Assembly (NCBI RefSeq): GCF_002943105.1
Contig: NZ_PTPZ01000006.1
Coordinates: 84,309 to 148,308, forward strand
Reading direction: 5' to 3'
DNA from: Cloacibacterium normanense
GTDB taxonomy: Bacteria > Bacteroidota > Bacteroidia > Flavobacteriales > Weeksellaceae
Length of the DNA: 64,000 nt
Made by a program: the position numbers and the translations under genes. Below, piece by piece: positions 37,624 to 46,310 of this stretch. Within the stretch, counting starts at the first letter, position 1; every line of letters starts with the position of its first letter. Under the pieces are notes generated by a model. The model ran no database searches. It was not told the DNA's origin and worked only from the letters and a program-made list of their open reading frames with translations.

Positions 37624-38040
37624 ATGAAGAAAATTTTTAACCTCAGTATAATCGCTTTATTAGCTGGATTTATCGCTGTTTCTTGTGATAGAAATGACGA
37701 AGATGAAATTCAAAATGTAGAAGCCATCAAAATAGACAGCGTGAAAATTGCACAAGACACGATGGATGTTTTCACCATTCAAATCATCAAAACGTATTCT
37801 ACTTATCCTAGCGCTTGTGATGATTTTTTTGGATATGATTACATCAGAAATGGTTTAGAAAGAAATGTGGTAGCTTATTCTTACACCATTAACGGAACTT
37901 GTACTCAAGCAACAAGAGTTGGAGTAAATGGTTTCAACTTTAGACCAGAAGAAAAAGGGATTTACACTTTCAAATTTTGGAACGGAAAAGACAGCAGCAA
38001 CCAAAACATTTGGATTGAGAAAACAATTGTAGTAGAGTAG
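37624..38040 (+). CDS. lipoprotein, unknown function
   Basis: 138 residues. The signal peptide ends in the lipobox FIAVSCD. The mature part has two cysteines and a beta-rich pattern ending in GIYTFKFWNGKDSSNQNIWIEKTIVV, like a small immunoglobulin-type fold. I recognise no family. The start is 12 bases after rsmG and the next gene begins 2 bases after its stop. Confidence 0.78.
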   Translation: MKKIFNLSIIALLAGFIAVSCDRNDEDEIQNVEAIKIDSVKIAQDTMDVFTIQIIKTYSTYPSACDDFFGYDYIRNGLERNVVAYSYTINGTCTQATRVGVNGFNFRPEEKGIYTFKFWNGKDSSNQNIWIEKTIVVE

Positions 38041-38041
38041 T

Positions 38042-38578
38042 ATGAAGAAGATTTTTAGCCTTATTTTATTGTTTTGTTTTTTAACTGTTTTTTCTCAAAA
38101 ATTAGTCTGGAAAGAAGGAACAAAACTTAATTGGAGCCTTTTTAAATCATCTGAAAACAAAATGAAAAGTGACAGCACCATTGTCAGTTATTCTTCTTGT
38201 GGACTAAGTTACACCGCTTTTAAAGACAAAGCCAATAATAAAATGAAGGTGAGAATAGATGCTACTTTTGACCCAAGCAAATCTTGGAAGCATACTATTA
38301 AGACCAAAAATCTCAATATCAATCATGAACAAGGCCATTTTGATATCGCCGAAATTTACGCTAGAAAACTGAGAAAAGAATTTCTGGAAAATGTAAAAAC
38401 GGAGAAAGATTACCAACTGAAATTTAAGTTGATTTATCAGGTAATGTATGGCGAATTTCTCGATTATCAAAACTATTATGATAAAATTACCAAACGTGGA
38501 ACCAACGCCGAAAAACAAAATGAGCTAGATGAAGAAATTAAAGCTGAACTCAAAAAACTAGAACGCTATAAAAACTAA
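38042..38578 (+). CDS. secreted DUF922-like protein (putative Zn-dependent protease)
   Basis: 178 residues with a signal peptide (up to about FSQ at 19). It contains NHEQGHFDIAEIYARKLR, matching the HEQxHFD motif of DUF922, which is annotated as a putative zinc-dependent protease. The glutamate and two histidines of the motif are intact. It is coupled to the preceding lipoprotein gene and overlaps the start of the following nuclease gene by one base. Confidence 0.75.
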   Translation: MKKIFSLILLFCFLTVFSQKLVWKEGTKLNWSLFKSSENKMKSDSTIVSYSSCGLSYTAFKDKANNKMKVRIDATFDPSKSWKHTIKTKNLNINHEQGHFDIAEIYARKLRKEFLENVKTEKDYQLKFKLIYQVMYGEFLDYQNYYDKITKRGTNAEKQNELDEEIKAELKKLERYKN

Positions 38579-41274
38579 TGCTACACCAAAAATTTTTACA
38601 AAAAGTCATCTCAGAAATACTCGAAAAATCTTCGGATTTATCGGGTTTTTCATTTATAATTCCAGGGAAAAGACCCGTAGTTTTTATTAAAGAAATTTTA
38701 AAAGAAAAAAACTATAACGGGCTCCTCCCAGAGTTTTTTACGATTGATGAATTAGTTCACAAAATAAGCCAAAAACAAGAAATCAAAGGCATTGCACTTT
38801 GGCTTTTTGCCTATCAAACCTATACTCAACTTTATCAAGATGAAGATCTTGCTACATTTTTAAAATGGTTCCCTACATTGCAAAAAGATTGGGATGATAT
38901 GCTGAAATTCCATGGAAATGATAAAGAAATTCTGGAATGGATGCTTGCTGAAGAGCGCATCAAAAACTGGGGCGAAAATTTGGGCGATGAAGAAGGCGCA
39001 AGAAAGAGAAATCTCAATTTTTGGCGAAAAATGAATGCTTTTCTTCCTTTTTTACAAGAAAAATTAGAGGAACAGCAATTGGCTACTTCGGGAATGATTC
39101 ATCTTTACACTAGAGAAAATTTAGAAAATTATTGTAAAAATTTCAATCTTAGAGCAGTTTTTATTGGGTTTAATGCATTTACTCCAGTTGAAGAAAAATT
39201 AGTCAGAACGCTTTTACAATGGGACAAAGCAGATATTTTCTTTCATGCAGATGAATACTATTTCCATGACGAAAGACAAGAAGCAGGGAAATTTCTCCGC
39301 GAATACAAAACTTGGAAAGAATTCAATGATTCTAGAGATTTCAACTGGATTGAAAATGAATTCATTGAACCTAAAAATATAAAAGTTTATGAAGTTTCAG
39401 GAAATATTGCTCAAACCAAAGTTTTGCCAGAAATTCTTTCAGAAATTCACACAGAAAATTCTGATTATCAAAATACTGCAGTAGTTTTATTGGATGAAAA
39501 TTTGCTTCCTGCAACGTTAGATTCTCTCGCATCTGTTGAAAAACTGAACATTACAATGGGCTTTCCGTTGAAAAATTTGGCATTTTCAAACGCGATGAAA
39601 AAACTGTTTCATCTTCATAAACAACTAGAAAAAAATGCTTCTTCGTATTATTACAATGATATTTTGCCGATTTTAGATGAACTTCCAAAGAATTTTAAAG
39701 ACGAAAATATCATCAAAAACTTCGTTGCAACCTTAGAAGAAAGAAACATCGTTTATATTTCTAAAAAGCAATTAAGCGAATTATTGAACGGACTTTCTTT
39801 CTATAATTTGTTTGAAAAACAAGACGCTGAAACTTTACTTAATACTTTAATTGATTTTTGTAAAAATTTAAAATACAATGAAATAGACAATGTGCAATAT
39901 GAAAACATTTCTCATTTTGAGAAGAGTTTCATCATCATCAAGAATCAACTTTCTCCATATCAATATCAAGTAAAAATCGAAACATTGGAAGTGTTGATTA
40001 ATCAGCTTATTAATTCAGAATCGATAGATTTTGTGGGAGAACCTTTAGAAGGTTTACAATTGATGGGACTTTTGGAAACACGATTGTTGAATTTTGAAAA
40101 TATCATTCTTCTTTCTGCCAACGAAGGAAAATTACCGCTCGGAAATTCGCAGAATACTTATCTTCCGTTTGATGTAAGAAAGCAGTTTAATTTGCATACT
40201 TTCTTAGAAAATGATGGAATTTATGCCTATCACTTTTACCGATTTTTACAAAATGCCAAAAATATTTATTTGCTTTACAATGCTCTCGGTTCTGGCGTAA
40301 ATACAGGCGAAAAAACGAGATTCATTACCCAAATTGAAATGGAATCTCAACACAAAATAGAACATATCATCATCGAAAACACTTCCGAACCGATTAATCA
40401 AGAACCCATTACGATTGAAAAAACACCTGCTGTTCTTGAAAAATTAGAAGAATGGAAGCAGAAGGTTTCGCCATCACATTTGGTAACCTATCTTTATAAT
40501 CCTATTGATTTTTATTTGGATAAAATTCTCAACACCAGAGAAACTACAGAAATTGAAGAAGAACTTTCTCAACGAAATTATGGAACTTTAGTGCACAATG
40601 CTTTAGAATATTTATACGGAAAAATAATTGGTAAAATATTAAAAGTTAATGATTTAGAAATTTCACTTCAACAAGTAGATGAATCAATTGACAAAGCGAT
40701 TGAAAGACTAAAACATCAACCAGAATTCTACGAAAAAGGAATGAATTTCGTTCACAAACAAATAGCCAAAAGAGTAGTAGAATCTGTTTTGAATTATGAT
40801 TTAGAGTTGGTTAAAAACGGGAATGCTTTGGAAATTGTAGCTTTAGAAAGAAAAATTGAGAATATTGCTTTTAAAATTGATGAAAATAATCAAGTGATTT
40901 TCTACGGATTTATTGATAGAATTGATATTCTGAACGGAACTTTAAGAATCATTGATTATAAAACCGCAAAGCCTAAAAACCTAAAAATCAAAATAAAAGA
41001 AGACAAAATTGAAAATCTTTTCTTTGATGACAAATACAAACAAGCGATGCAATTGTGCATGTATCAATATTGTATTTCTCAAATAGATGAGTTTAAAAAT
41101 CGCGAATTAGAAACAGGAATTTGGAGTTTTGCAGAGGTGAATAACGGCGTACAAAAAGTAGAATTTACTGAGGATAATTTTGAAGATTCTTTAGTTTCTG
41201 TAAAAAACTTAATTCTAGAAATCCTGAATCCCGAAATTCCATTTACAGAAAAAGTTCATGAAAGCTGGAATTGA
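38578..41274 (+). CDS. AddB-like PD-(D/E)XK nuclease
   Basis: 898 residues. The N-terminal two thirds resembles an inactive UvrD-type helicase frame as in AddB (FIIPGKRPVVFIKEIL at the start; LQLMGLLETRLLNFENIILLSANEGKLP). The C-terminal PDDEXK domain shows GTLVHNALEYLYG, LEIVALERKIE, and FYGFIDRIDILNGTLRIIDYKTAKPK (the D and the DYK catalytic residues). In Bacteroidota such a protein usually pairs with a RecB/AddA-like helicase in double-strand-break repair; no partner is in the window. Confidence 0.88.
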   Translation: MLHQKFLQKVISEILEKSSDLSGFSFIIPGKRPVVFIKEILKEKNYNGLLPEFFTIDELVHKISQKQEIKGIALWLFAYQTYTQLYQDEDLATFLKWFPTLQKDWDDMLKFHGNDKEILEWMLAEERIKNWGENLGDEEGARKRNLNFWRKMNAFLPFLQEKLEEQQLATSGMIHLYTRENLENYCKNFNLRAVFIGFNAFTPVEEKLVRTLLQWDKADIFFHADEYYFHDERQEAGKFLREYKTWKEFNDSRDFNWIENEFIEPKNIKVYEVSGNIAQTKVLPEILSEIHTENSDYQNTAVVLLDENLLPATLDSLASVEKLNITMGFPLKNLAFSNAMKKLFHLHKQLEKNASSYYYNDILPILDELPKNFKDENIIKNFVATLEERNIVYISKKQLSELLNGLSFYNLFEKQDAETLLNTLIDFCKNLKYNEIDNVQYENISHFEKSFIIIKNQLSPYQYQVKIETLEVLINQLINSESIDFVGEPLEGLQLMGLLETRLLNFENIILLSANEGKLPLGNSQNTYLPFDVRKQFNLHTFLENDGIYAYHFYRFLQNAKNIYLLYNALGSGVNTGEKTRFITQIEMESQHKIEHIIIENTSEPINQEPITIEKTPAVLEKLEEWKQKVSPSHLVTYLYNPIDFYLDKILNTRETTEIEEELSQRNYGTLVHNALEYLYGKIIGKILKVNDLEISLQQVDESIDKAIERLKHQPEFYEKGMNFVHKQIAKRVVESVLNYDLELVKNGNALEIVALERKIENIAFKIDENNQVIFYGFIDRIDILNGTLRIIDYKTAKPKNLKIKIKEDKIENLFFDDKYKQAMQLCMYQYCISQIDEFKNRELETGIWSFAEVNNGVQKVEFTEDNFEDSLVSVKNLILEILNPEIPFTEKVHESWN

Positions 41275-41299
41275 TAAAAAAATATAATCAACAAATAAA

Positions 41300-41323
41300 A
41301 TGGAGCGTTTAATAACGCTCCAT
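41300..41323. terminator. bidirectional terminator
   Basis: Stem ATGGAGCGTT/AACGCTCCAT between the convergent nuclease gene and the E2 gene. Confidence 0.75.
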
Positions 41324-42571
41324 ATTTTTCTTAATCTCTGTTAAGAATTTGGATGCAAGAGCGCCATCTACAATTCTGTGATCATAGCTTAAAGACAAAG
41401 TCATCACCGATTGAGGCAATATTTTCTCTTCGCCGTTTTCTTCTATAATCCAAGCTCTTCTCAGTATATTTCCTAAAGCGAGAACTGAAACTTGCGGTCT
41501 AGAAATAATAGGCGTTCCGCTTTCTGAACCGAACATTCCTGTATTAGAAACCGTGAAAGTAGTATCTTGAATATCATCTGGTTTTAGTTTTCCATTTTTA
41601 GCTCTGGTTCCTATTTCTGAAACCTGTCGAGCAATGTCTACAACCGATAAATTCTGCGCATTTTTAATATTCGGAACGATGAGATTACCGTCAGGAAGTG
41701 CAGCTGCAAAACCTAAATTGATGTTTTTCTTTTCTAATAATTCTTCATTATTAAACCAAGAATTTAGAGTAGGATAGACCTTAATTGCATCTATCACTGC
41801 TTTCATAATCAAATGCGTATAGGTTAATTTAACCGCATTTTCTTGAAGAAATTTCTCCTTATTTTCTTCACGATAAGACACTAATTTCGTCACATTTACA
41901 TCCATAAAAGTCGTAACATGTGGAATGCTTCGCCAAGATTTTTCCATATTTTCGGCGATGAGTTTACGCATTTTAGAAAGTGGTTCTAAAGCTTCGCCGA
42001 GTTCTACTTTGAGTTGAAGTTTTTCTTCAACAAATGGAGTGAAAGTCTTTTGTTTTCTTGATTTTAAAAAATTTTCAACATCTTGTTTTCTGATTCTTCC
42101 GTTTTCACCAGTTCCATTGATTTTCTGCAAATCTTCTAAACTCAAACCGTTTTCTGCAGCCATTTTTCTTACCACTGGAGAAAGAAAAGATACGAGTTTC
42201 GAGTTTCGAGGTGTGAGTTGAGCTTTGTCATTTTGAGCGGAATGTAATGGAGTCGAAAAATCTTTATTAGACACTTCGACTGCTTCACTACTTTTCGCGC
42301 TCAGTGTGACAGGAGAGACATTTATGTAATCATCAACTTCCATCGTACAAATAGGAGTTCCTACAGAAACTTCTTCGCCTTCTTTTACGAGAATTTCTTT
42401 GAGCGTACCTTCGTATTCTGAGAAAATTTCAGAATCTACTTTGTCGGTTCCAATTACGGCAAAAAGTTCATCACGTTTGATAAAATCTCCCGGTTTTTTC
42501 AGCCATTCTACAATTTTGGCTTCAATAGTAGATTCTCCTATTTTAGGTAATGGTATATTGATGGTTTTCAT
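41309..42571 (-). CDS. 2-oxo acid dehydrogenase E2 (dihydrolipoamide acyltransferase)
   Basis: 420 residues. An N-terminal lipoyl domain carries the lipoylated lysine at K44 in GTDKVDSE; a peripheral-subunit-binding domain lies near 135-172 (LSPVVRKMAAENGLSLEDLQKINGTGENGRIRKQDV); the catalytic domain ends with SLSYDHRIVDGALASKF, which carries the active-site histidine. It is probably the E2 of a branched-chain or pyruvate complex; E1 and E3 are not adjacent. The linker at about residues 85-127 is encoded by intergenic-type repeat DNA. The start codon directly follows the stop of the upstream gene. Confidence 0.9.
   Translation of the reverse strand: MKTINIPLPKIGESTIEAKIVEWLKKPGDFIKRDELFAVIGTDKVDSEIFSEYEGTLKEILVKEGEEVSVGTPICTMEVDDYINVSPVTLSAKSSEAVEVSNKDFSTPLHSAQNDKAQLTPRNSKLVSFLSPVVRKMAAENGLSLEDLQKINGTGENGRIRKQDVENFLKSRKQKTFTPFVEEKLQLKVELGEALEPLSKMRKLIAENMEKSWRSIPHVTTFMDVNVTKLVSYREENKEKFLQENAVKLTYTHLIMKAVIDAIKVYPTLNSWFNNEELLEKKNINLGFAAALPDGNLIVPNIKNAQNLSVVDIARQVSEIGTRAKNGKLKPDDIQDTTFTVSNTGMFGSESGTPIISRPQVSVLALGNILRRAWIIEENGEEKILPQSVMTLSLSYDHRIVDGALASKFLTEIKKNMERY
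42190..42315. repeat. intergenic-type repeat inside the E2 coding sequence
   Basis: The minus strand carries TGTCACACTGAGCGC, then AGTCGAAGTGTCT, and further on TTTTTCGACTCC with CATTCCGCTCAAAATGACA. These words form inverted pairs and are of a kind I associate with noncoding repeats of flavobacterial genomes. Here they keep the E2 frame open and code for part of its linker. Confidence 0.62.
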
Positions 42572-42880
42572 TTAACTTAAAAATACTATTAAAAAATATA
42601 TAAATGGAATAAATCCAATCATAATCCACAGATATCTATTTTTCAATTCTGCTTGCTCAGAAATAATAAATAAAAAATTTAAAATTGATATTGGTAAAAC
42701 TCCATATCCAATTATTAATGATGAAAGTTTTCCATATTGATAAATCCAATGCAAATTATCATGTATTCTAAAAATCTCTACAGATCTATTCAATATTATT
42801 GCAAAAATAAATAATAAAGGAAGTAAAACAGAAATAGTTTTAAATAGAGTAGGTCTTTTAAAAAGTTGTTTAATATTCAT
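42572..42880 (-). CDS. small membrane protein, unknown function
   Basis: 102 residues with three hydrophobic helices (about 14-32, 48-70 and 82-101) and few charged residues. I recognise no family. Its stop codon directly abuts the E2 start codon, so it is probably co-transcribed, though no functional link is evident. Confidence 0.65.
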   Translation of the reverse strand: MNIKQLFKRPTLFKTISVLLPLLFIFAIILNRSVEIFRIHDNLHWIYQYGKLSSLIIGYGVLPISILNFLFIISEQAELKNRYLWIMIGFIPFIYFLIVFLS

Positions 42881-42889
42881 TTTTCTCTC

Positions 42890-43070
42890 GCAGATTTTGC
42901 TGATTGAGCAGATTTATATCTTTTTTCCTTTCGCGTGAGCGATAGCAGTGGAAATCCCGCAGTATGCGTTGGCAAAAGCTTTGGAACGAGGAATTGCAAC
43001 GGAAAGCGCGACTTTTTTGCATGGCAATAGCGGTGGAAAAAAGGCACGCCAAAATCAAAAAAAAACTTTG
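42890..43070. repeat. intergenic repeat element, GC-rich for this genome
   Basis: The stretch around 42932-43040 (GCGTGAGCGATAGCAGTGG, then GGAACGAGGAATTGC, then GGAAAGCGCGAC) is less AT-rich than its surroundings. From memory it resembles a dispersed noncoding repeat of flavobacterial genomes. Two short overlapping frames on the minus strand (about 62-65 codons) arise from it and are unlikely to be genes. Confidence 0.5.
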
Positions 43071-43104
43071 TCAAAGATTTAAAAGCTTTGACAAAGTATA
43101 ATTT

Positions 43105-44286
43105 TTATGAAAATGCGTTGATTCCAGTGATATCAAGACCTGTGATAAGCAAGTGCACGTCTTCAGTGCCTTCGTAAGTAATTACAGATTCTAAGTTGGC
43201 AGAGTGTCTCATCATTGGGAATTCTCCCATAATTCCCATTCCGCCAAGAATTTGACGAGATTCTCTTGCTATGTTAATTGCCATTCTCACGTTATTTCTT
43301 TTTGCCATAGAAATTTGAGCTGGAGTAGCTTTATGGTCATTTTTCAAGGTTCCTAATCTCCAGCAAAGCAATTGAGCTTTTGTAATTTCTGTTAAAAATT
43401 CGGCTAATTTTTTCTGTTGAAGTTGGAAACTTGCAATCGGTTTTCCGAACTGTGTTCTTTCTTTAGAATACTGAACAGCAGTGCAATAACAATCAATTGC
43501 TGCGCCAATTACTCCCCAAGAAATTCCGTAACGAGCAGAATTTAAACAAGAAAGAGGACCTTTCAAACCTTCTACATTTGGTAATAAATTTTCTTTTGGA
43601 ACTCGTACATTATTGAACACCAATTCACCCGTTTTAGAAGCTCTGAGAGACCATTTATTGGTAGTTTCTGGAGTAGTAAAACCTTCGTAACCGCGTTCTA
43701 CAATCATTCCGCGAACTTTTCCATCTTCACCTTTTGCCCAAACTACAGCAATATCACAAAGTGGAGCATTGGTAATCCACATTTTAGCACCGTTAAGCAA
43801 ATAATGATCACCCATATCTTTGTAATGCGTTTCCATTCCTCCTGGGTTAGAACCGTGATTAGGCTCTGTTAAACCAAATGCACCGATAAATTCACCAGAA
43901 GCCAATTTTGGAAGATATTTGCGTTTTTGTACTTCTGAACCAAACTCGAAAATAGGAAACATTACTAAAGAACTCTGTACAGAAGCTGCAGAACGAACGG
44001 CAGAATCACTACGTTCTAACTCTTGCATAATCAATCCGTAAGAAATTTGGTCTAAACCAGCACCTCCATATTCTTCTGGAATATAAGGACCAAGAGCGCC
44101 AATTGCTCCTAATTCTTTCATGAGATTAGGAATGTCTTTATGATGTTGTGCTGCATCATCAATTTGAGGCATAATAAATGACTGAACCCAATCTCTTACA
44201 GAGTTTCTGATTAAGATATGTTCTTCTGTAAGTAAATCATCAATTCCATAATAATCTGGAATGCTATTTAAAGGATAGTATGACAT
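43105..44286 (-). CDS. glutaryl-CoA dehydrogenase-like acyl-CoA dehydrogenase
   Basis: 393 residues. The FAD motif is FGLTEPNHGSNPGGM and the catalytic glutamate lies in ITYEGTEDVHLLI. The segment SLRASKTGELVFNNVRVP and the overall length fit glutaryl-CoA dehydrogenases, which make crotonyl-CoA in lysine/tryptophan breakdown. ETF (etfBA) would accept the electrons. Not part of the fad operon, and I see no MarR-type palindrome before it. Substrate assignment is by resemblance only. Confidence 0.82.
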   Translation of the reverse strand: MSYYPLNSIPDYYGIDDLLTEEHILIRNSVRDWVQSFIMPQIDDAAQHHKDIPNLMKELGAIGALGPYIPEEYGGAGLDQISYGLIMQELERSDSAVRSAASVQSSLVMFPIFEFGSEVQKRKYLPKLASGEFIGAFGLTEPNHGSNPGGMETHYKDMGDHYLLNGAKMWITNAPLCDIAVVWAKGEDGKVRGMIVERGYEGFTTPETTNKWSLRASKTGELVFNNVRVPKENLLPNVEGLKGPLSCLNSARYGISWGVIGAAIDCYCTAVQYSKERTQFGKPIASFQLQQKKLAEFLTEITKAQLLCWRLGTLKNDHKATPAQISMAKRNNVRMAINIARESRQILGGMGIMGEFPMMRHSANLESVITYEGTEDVHLLITGLDITGINAFS

Positions 44287-44428
44287 TGCGTTTAAATTTT
44301 GCTAAAAATACGAGGATTTCGCATAGTATCAAAATACCCAATAGAAAAAGTAAACTGCAACTAATTGTAGAGAAAAAATTAAAAATTTCATCTAAAATAG
44401 AGTAGAATAGCATGAAAAATTACTAAGA

Positions 44429-44920
44429 TTATTTACATTTAACAGGCGATAAAACTCTTCCAGATTTAAAATCTACACTTTTATCATTCACAATAATCAT
44501 AGTAGAATCGTTCTTTTGTTTCATAGCAGTAATTCCTTCGTAAAGTTTATTGTCTTTTGTCAAAAAGCGAACATCTATTAAAGAATGCATTCCCTCAGAA
44601 AACATGTCGTAAGTTAATTTTAAGGTATCACCAGTTTTTATACCATACACTTTTCCAGTAGAACCATCTTTTTCAAAATTATCATAACTCATTTTTCCTT
44701 TTACAGAATCTGTAGGATAAAGAGTGTAAGAAAGGTGTAAAGAATCTTTTCCAACCACAGAAAGATAACAAAATTGCAAAGTATCTTTTTTTGGCTCAAA
44801 AGTTTCTGGATAGTTCTGATGAATGGTATCTTCAGGAATTATGGTATATGAAGATGTTTCTTTTTTGTTACAAGAAATAAAAGAAATGCTTATCAAAAGA
44901 GTAACTACAAAATTTTTCAT
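44429..44920 (-). CDS. lipoprotein, unknown function
   Basis: 163 residues with a signal peptide and lipobox SFISCNK. The mature part is polar, with a beta-rich pattern (KGKMSYDNFEKDGSTGKVYGIKTGDTLKLTYDMF). I recognise no family. It is the last chromosomal gene before the left dif-like site. Confidence 0.72.
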   Translation of the reverse strand: MKNFVVTLLISISFISCNKKETSSYTIIPEDTIHQNYPETFEPKKDTLQFCYLSVVGKDSLHLSYTLYPTDSVKGKMSYDNFEKDGSTGKVYGIKTGDTLKLTYDMFSEGMHSLIDVRFLTKDNKLYEGITAMKQKNDSTMIIVNDKSVDFKSGRVLSPVKCK

Positions 44921-45056
44921 TATTTTTCTTGTAAAAGTATGGCGATAAACGATTTACAACTTTATAGAATTCTCATCAATGATTATAAACTTTCAATGGA
45001 TTAAAAGGAATGAGAAGGTTAGGAATCTAAAATTATATTGAAGTCTTAAAACTACA

Positions 45057-45084
45057 ATTTAACATAATATAAATTATAGGCAAA
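45057..45084 (+). other. left dif-like Xer recombination site (attL)
   Basis: XerD-type arm ATTTAACATAA (45057-45067), spacer TATAAA (45068-45073), XerC-type arm TTATAGGCAAA (45074-45084). Read on the minus strand it matches E. coli dif at 23 of 28 positions, with the complete XerD arm identical. It marks the left edge of the prophage and implies that the chromosome terminus lies here. Confidence 0.78.
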
Positions 45085-45118
45085 AGTAAATATCTACTAA
45101 TCGCTAAAAATTAATATT

Positions 45119-45682
45119 ATGTATCAGATTAAAATTAAAATCGAAAACACACTACCTGACTTTACATCTGTAAAACAAAAACAATCTTATATAATAAGAT
45201 TAACAAACCAACCTGAAACAATTTTTTCGGAAGTCTCTCCAAAAGTTCGTTTAATCTATCATCATTTTGTTTCTACTTCTAAAACTGATGTCTCAAAATT
45301 TGCAAATCAACTTTCAAAATGTTACTCCCAATTTTTTGAAGTTATTTCATTTTACTACAAACAATTACAAAGCAAATTATTTGATTATAGTCAATATTAT
45401 TATAAAATGCCCGAAGTTATAAAAAATATTGATTCACTTTTCCAAAAAATAAAAATTAATAAAGACTATCAACCTGCTTACTATTATACTAACATTTTAA
45501 TTGATATTTTTTATACAATAAAATCACTGCTAAATATTCTAATCACTTTAGAATTTAATGAGTTTAAAACTTATCAATTTCATTTAAAAGGAATTTCTGA
45601 AAATCTTTCTCACATTCTTAAAAATTCAAATCATTTATTCGAAAATGATTCTCTCAATTTTTACTGTATTAATACCAAATAA
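45119..45682 (+). CDS. phage protein, unknown, helical
   Basis: 187 residues, rich in tyrosine, phenylalanine, lysine and asparagine, mostly predicted helix from composition; no signal peptide and no motif I recognise. First gene after attL, at the head of the replication block with two more small genes and Rep. Position suggests an early or regulatory role. Confidence 0.6.
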   Translation: MYQIKIKIENTLPDFTSVKQKQSYIIRLTNQPETIFSEVSPKVRLIYHHFVSTSKTDVSKFANQLSKCYSQFFEVISFYYKQLQSKLFDYSQYYYKMPEVIKNIDSLFQKIKINKDYQPAYYYTNILIDIFYTIKSLLNILITLEFNEFKTYQFHLKGISENLSHILKNSNHLFENDSLNFYCINTK

Positions 45683-45684
45683 AC

Positions 45685-45891
45685 ATGATTTATAATACAT
45701 CTACACCTCCAAAAAACGGTTTTTTCTATTTCCCTAAACCACTTCAACAAAATACAATTATCTGTTTTTATGATAGGAACTCAGAAATTTTTTTTAATTC
45801 TGGAAAATGTCAATTAATGAATAATAATCAATATAAAATTGAATCTAAACCAACTTTTCAACCTTTAAAGATTAAATCTAATGCAGCATAA
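45685..45891 (+). CDS. small phage protein, unknown
   Basis: 68 residues starting 3 bases after the previous stop and overlapping the next gene by 11 bases; this tight packing supports it as a real gene. It has many aromatic and asparagine residues and no motif I recognise. Confidence 0.5.
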   Translation: MIYNTSTPPKNGFFYFPKPLQQNTIICFYDRNSEIFFNSGKCQLMNNNQYKIESKPTFQPLKIKSNAA

Positions 45892-46180
45892 AAAATTAAC
45901 TAACGACATAGAAATAACAGAATTTCTAATAAATGAAATCAGAAATCCTACATTACAAAAAGTTTTGTATACTGGTATTTGTGAAATTTTATCAAGACTA
46001 TTTGTTTATAAATTAATTACAAAAACTCAATTAGATAATTTTTATCAAAATTATATTGAAATTTTATTAAAAAAAGATTGTGTTTTTCTTTTTCCAATAG
46101 CTAAAGTAAAACCACGTGTTAAATTTCTTCAAAATCTTCTAGAAGATTTAAAAAAACATAATCATTCTCTTTTGTGCTAG
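45881..46180 (+). CDS. small phage protein, unknown, helical
   Basis: 99 residues, highly charged and helical (LTNDIEITEFLINEIRNPTLQKVLYTGICEILSRL), ending in a basic region. Possibly a DNA-binding or Rep accessory protein; this is a guess from charge and position. A 130-bp noncoding gap with a strong hairpin separates it from rep. Confidence 0.55.
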   Translation: MQHKKLTNDIEITEFLINEIRNPTLQKVLYTGICEILSRLFVYKLITKTQLDNFYQNYIEILLKKDCVFLFPIAKVKPRVKFLQNLLEDLKKHNHSLLC

Positions 46181-46251
46181 TCAAAAGAATCGGACTAACC
46201 GAAGAATTTTTTTTACACAATCAAAATTAATCTAATTAAAAACTTCAAAAA

Positions 46252-46290
46252 GTGAATTTGGATAAAAGCGTAGCGCTGATCCAAATTTAC
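46252..46290. repeat. strong hairpin upstream of rep
   Basis: GTGAATTTGGAT (46252-46263) pairs with ATCCAAATTTAC (46279-46290), 11 of 12 bases, and the loop contains a second stem AGCG-TA-GCGCT. No T-run follows, so it is not a simple terminator. Its place just before the HUH Rep gene makes it a candidate replication origin or packaging signal. Confidence 0.65.
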
Positions 46291-46310
46291 TTTTATCTCC
46301 CCAAGAACCT

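Noticed and set aside
42870..43074. Two overlapping small frames in the gap before the membrane-protein gene
   Set aside because: They lie in a repeat-like element, overlap each other in different frames and have no protein-like features.
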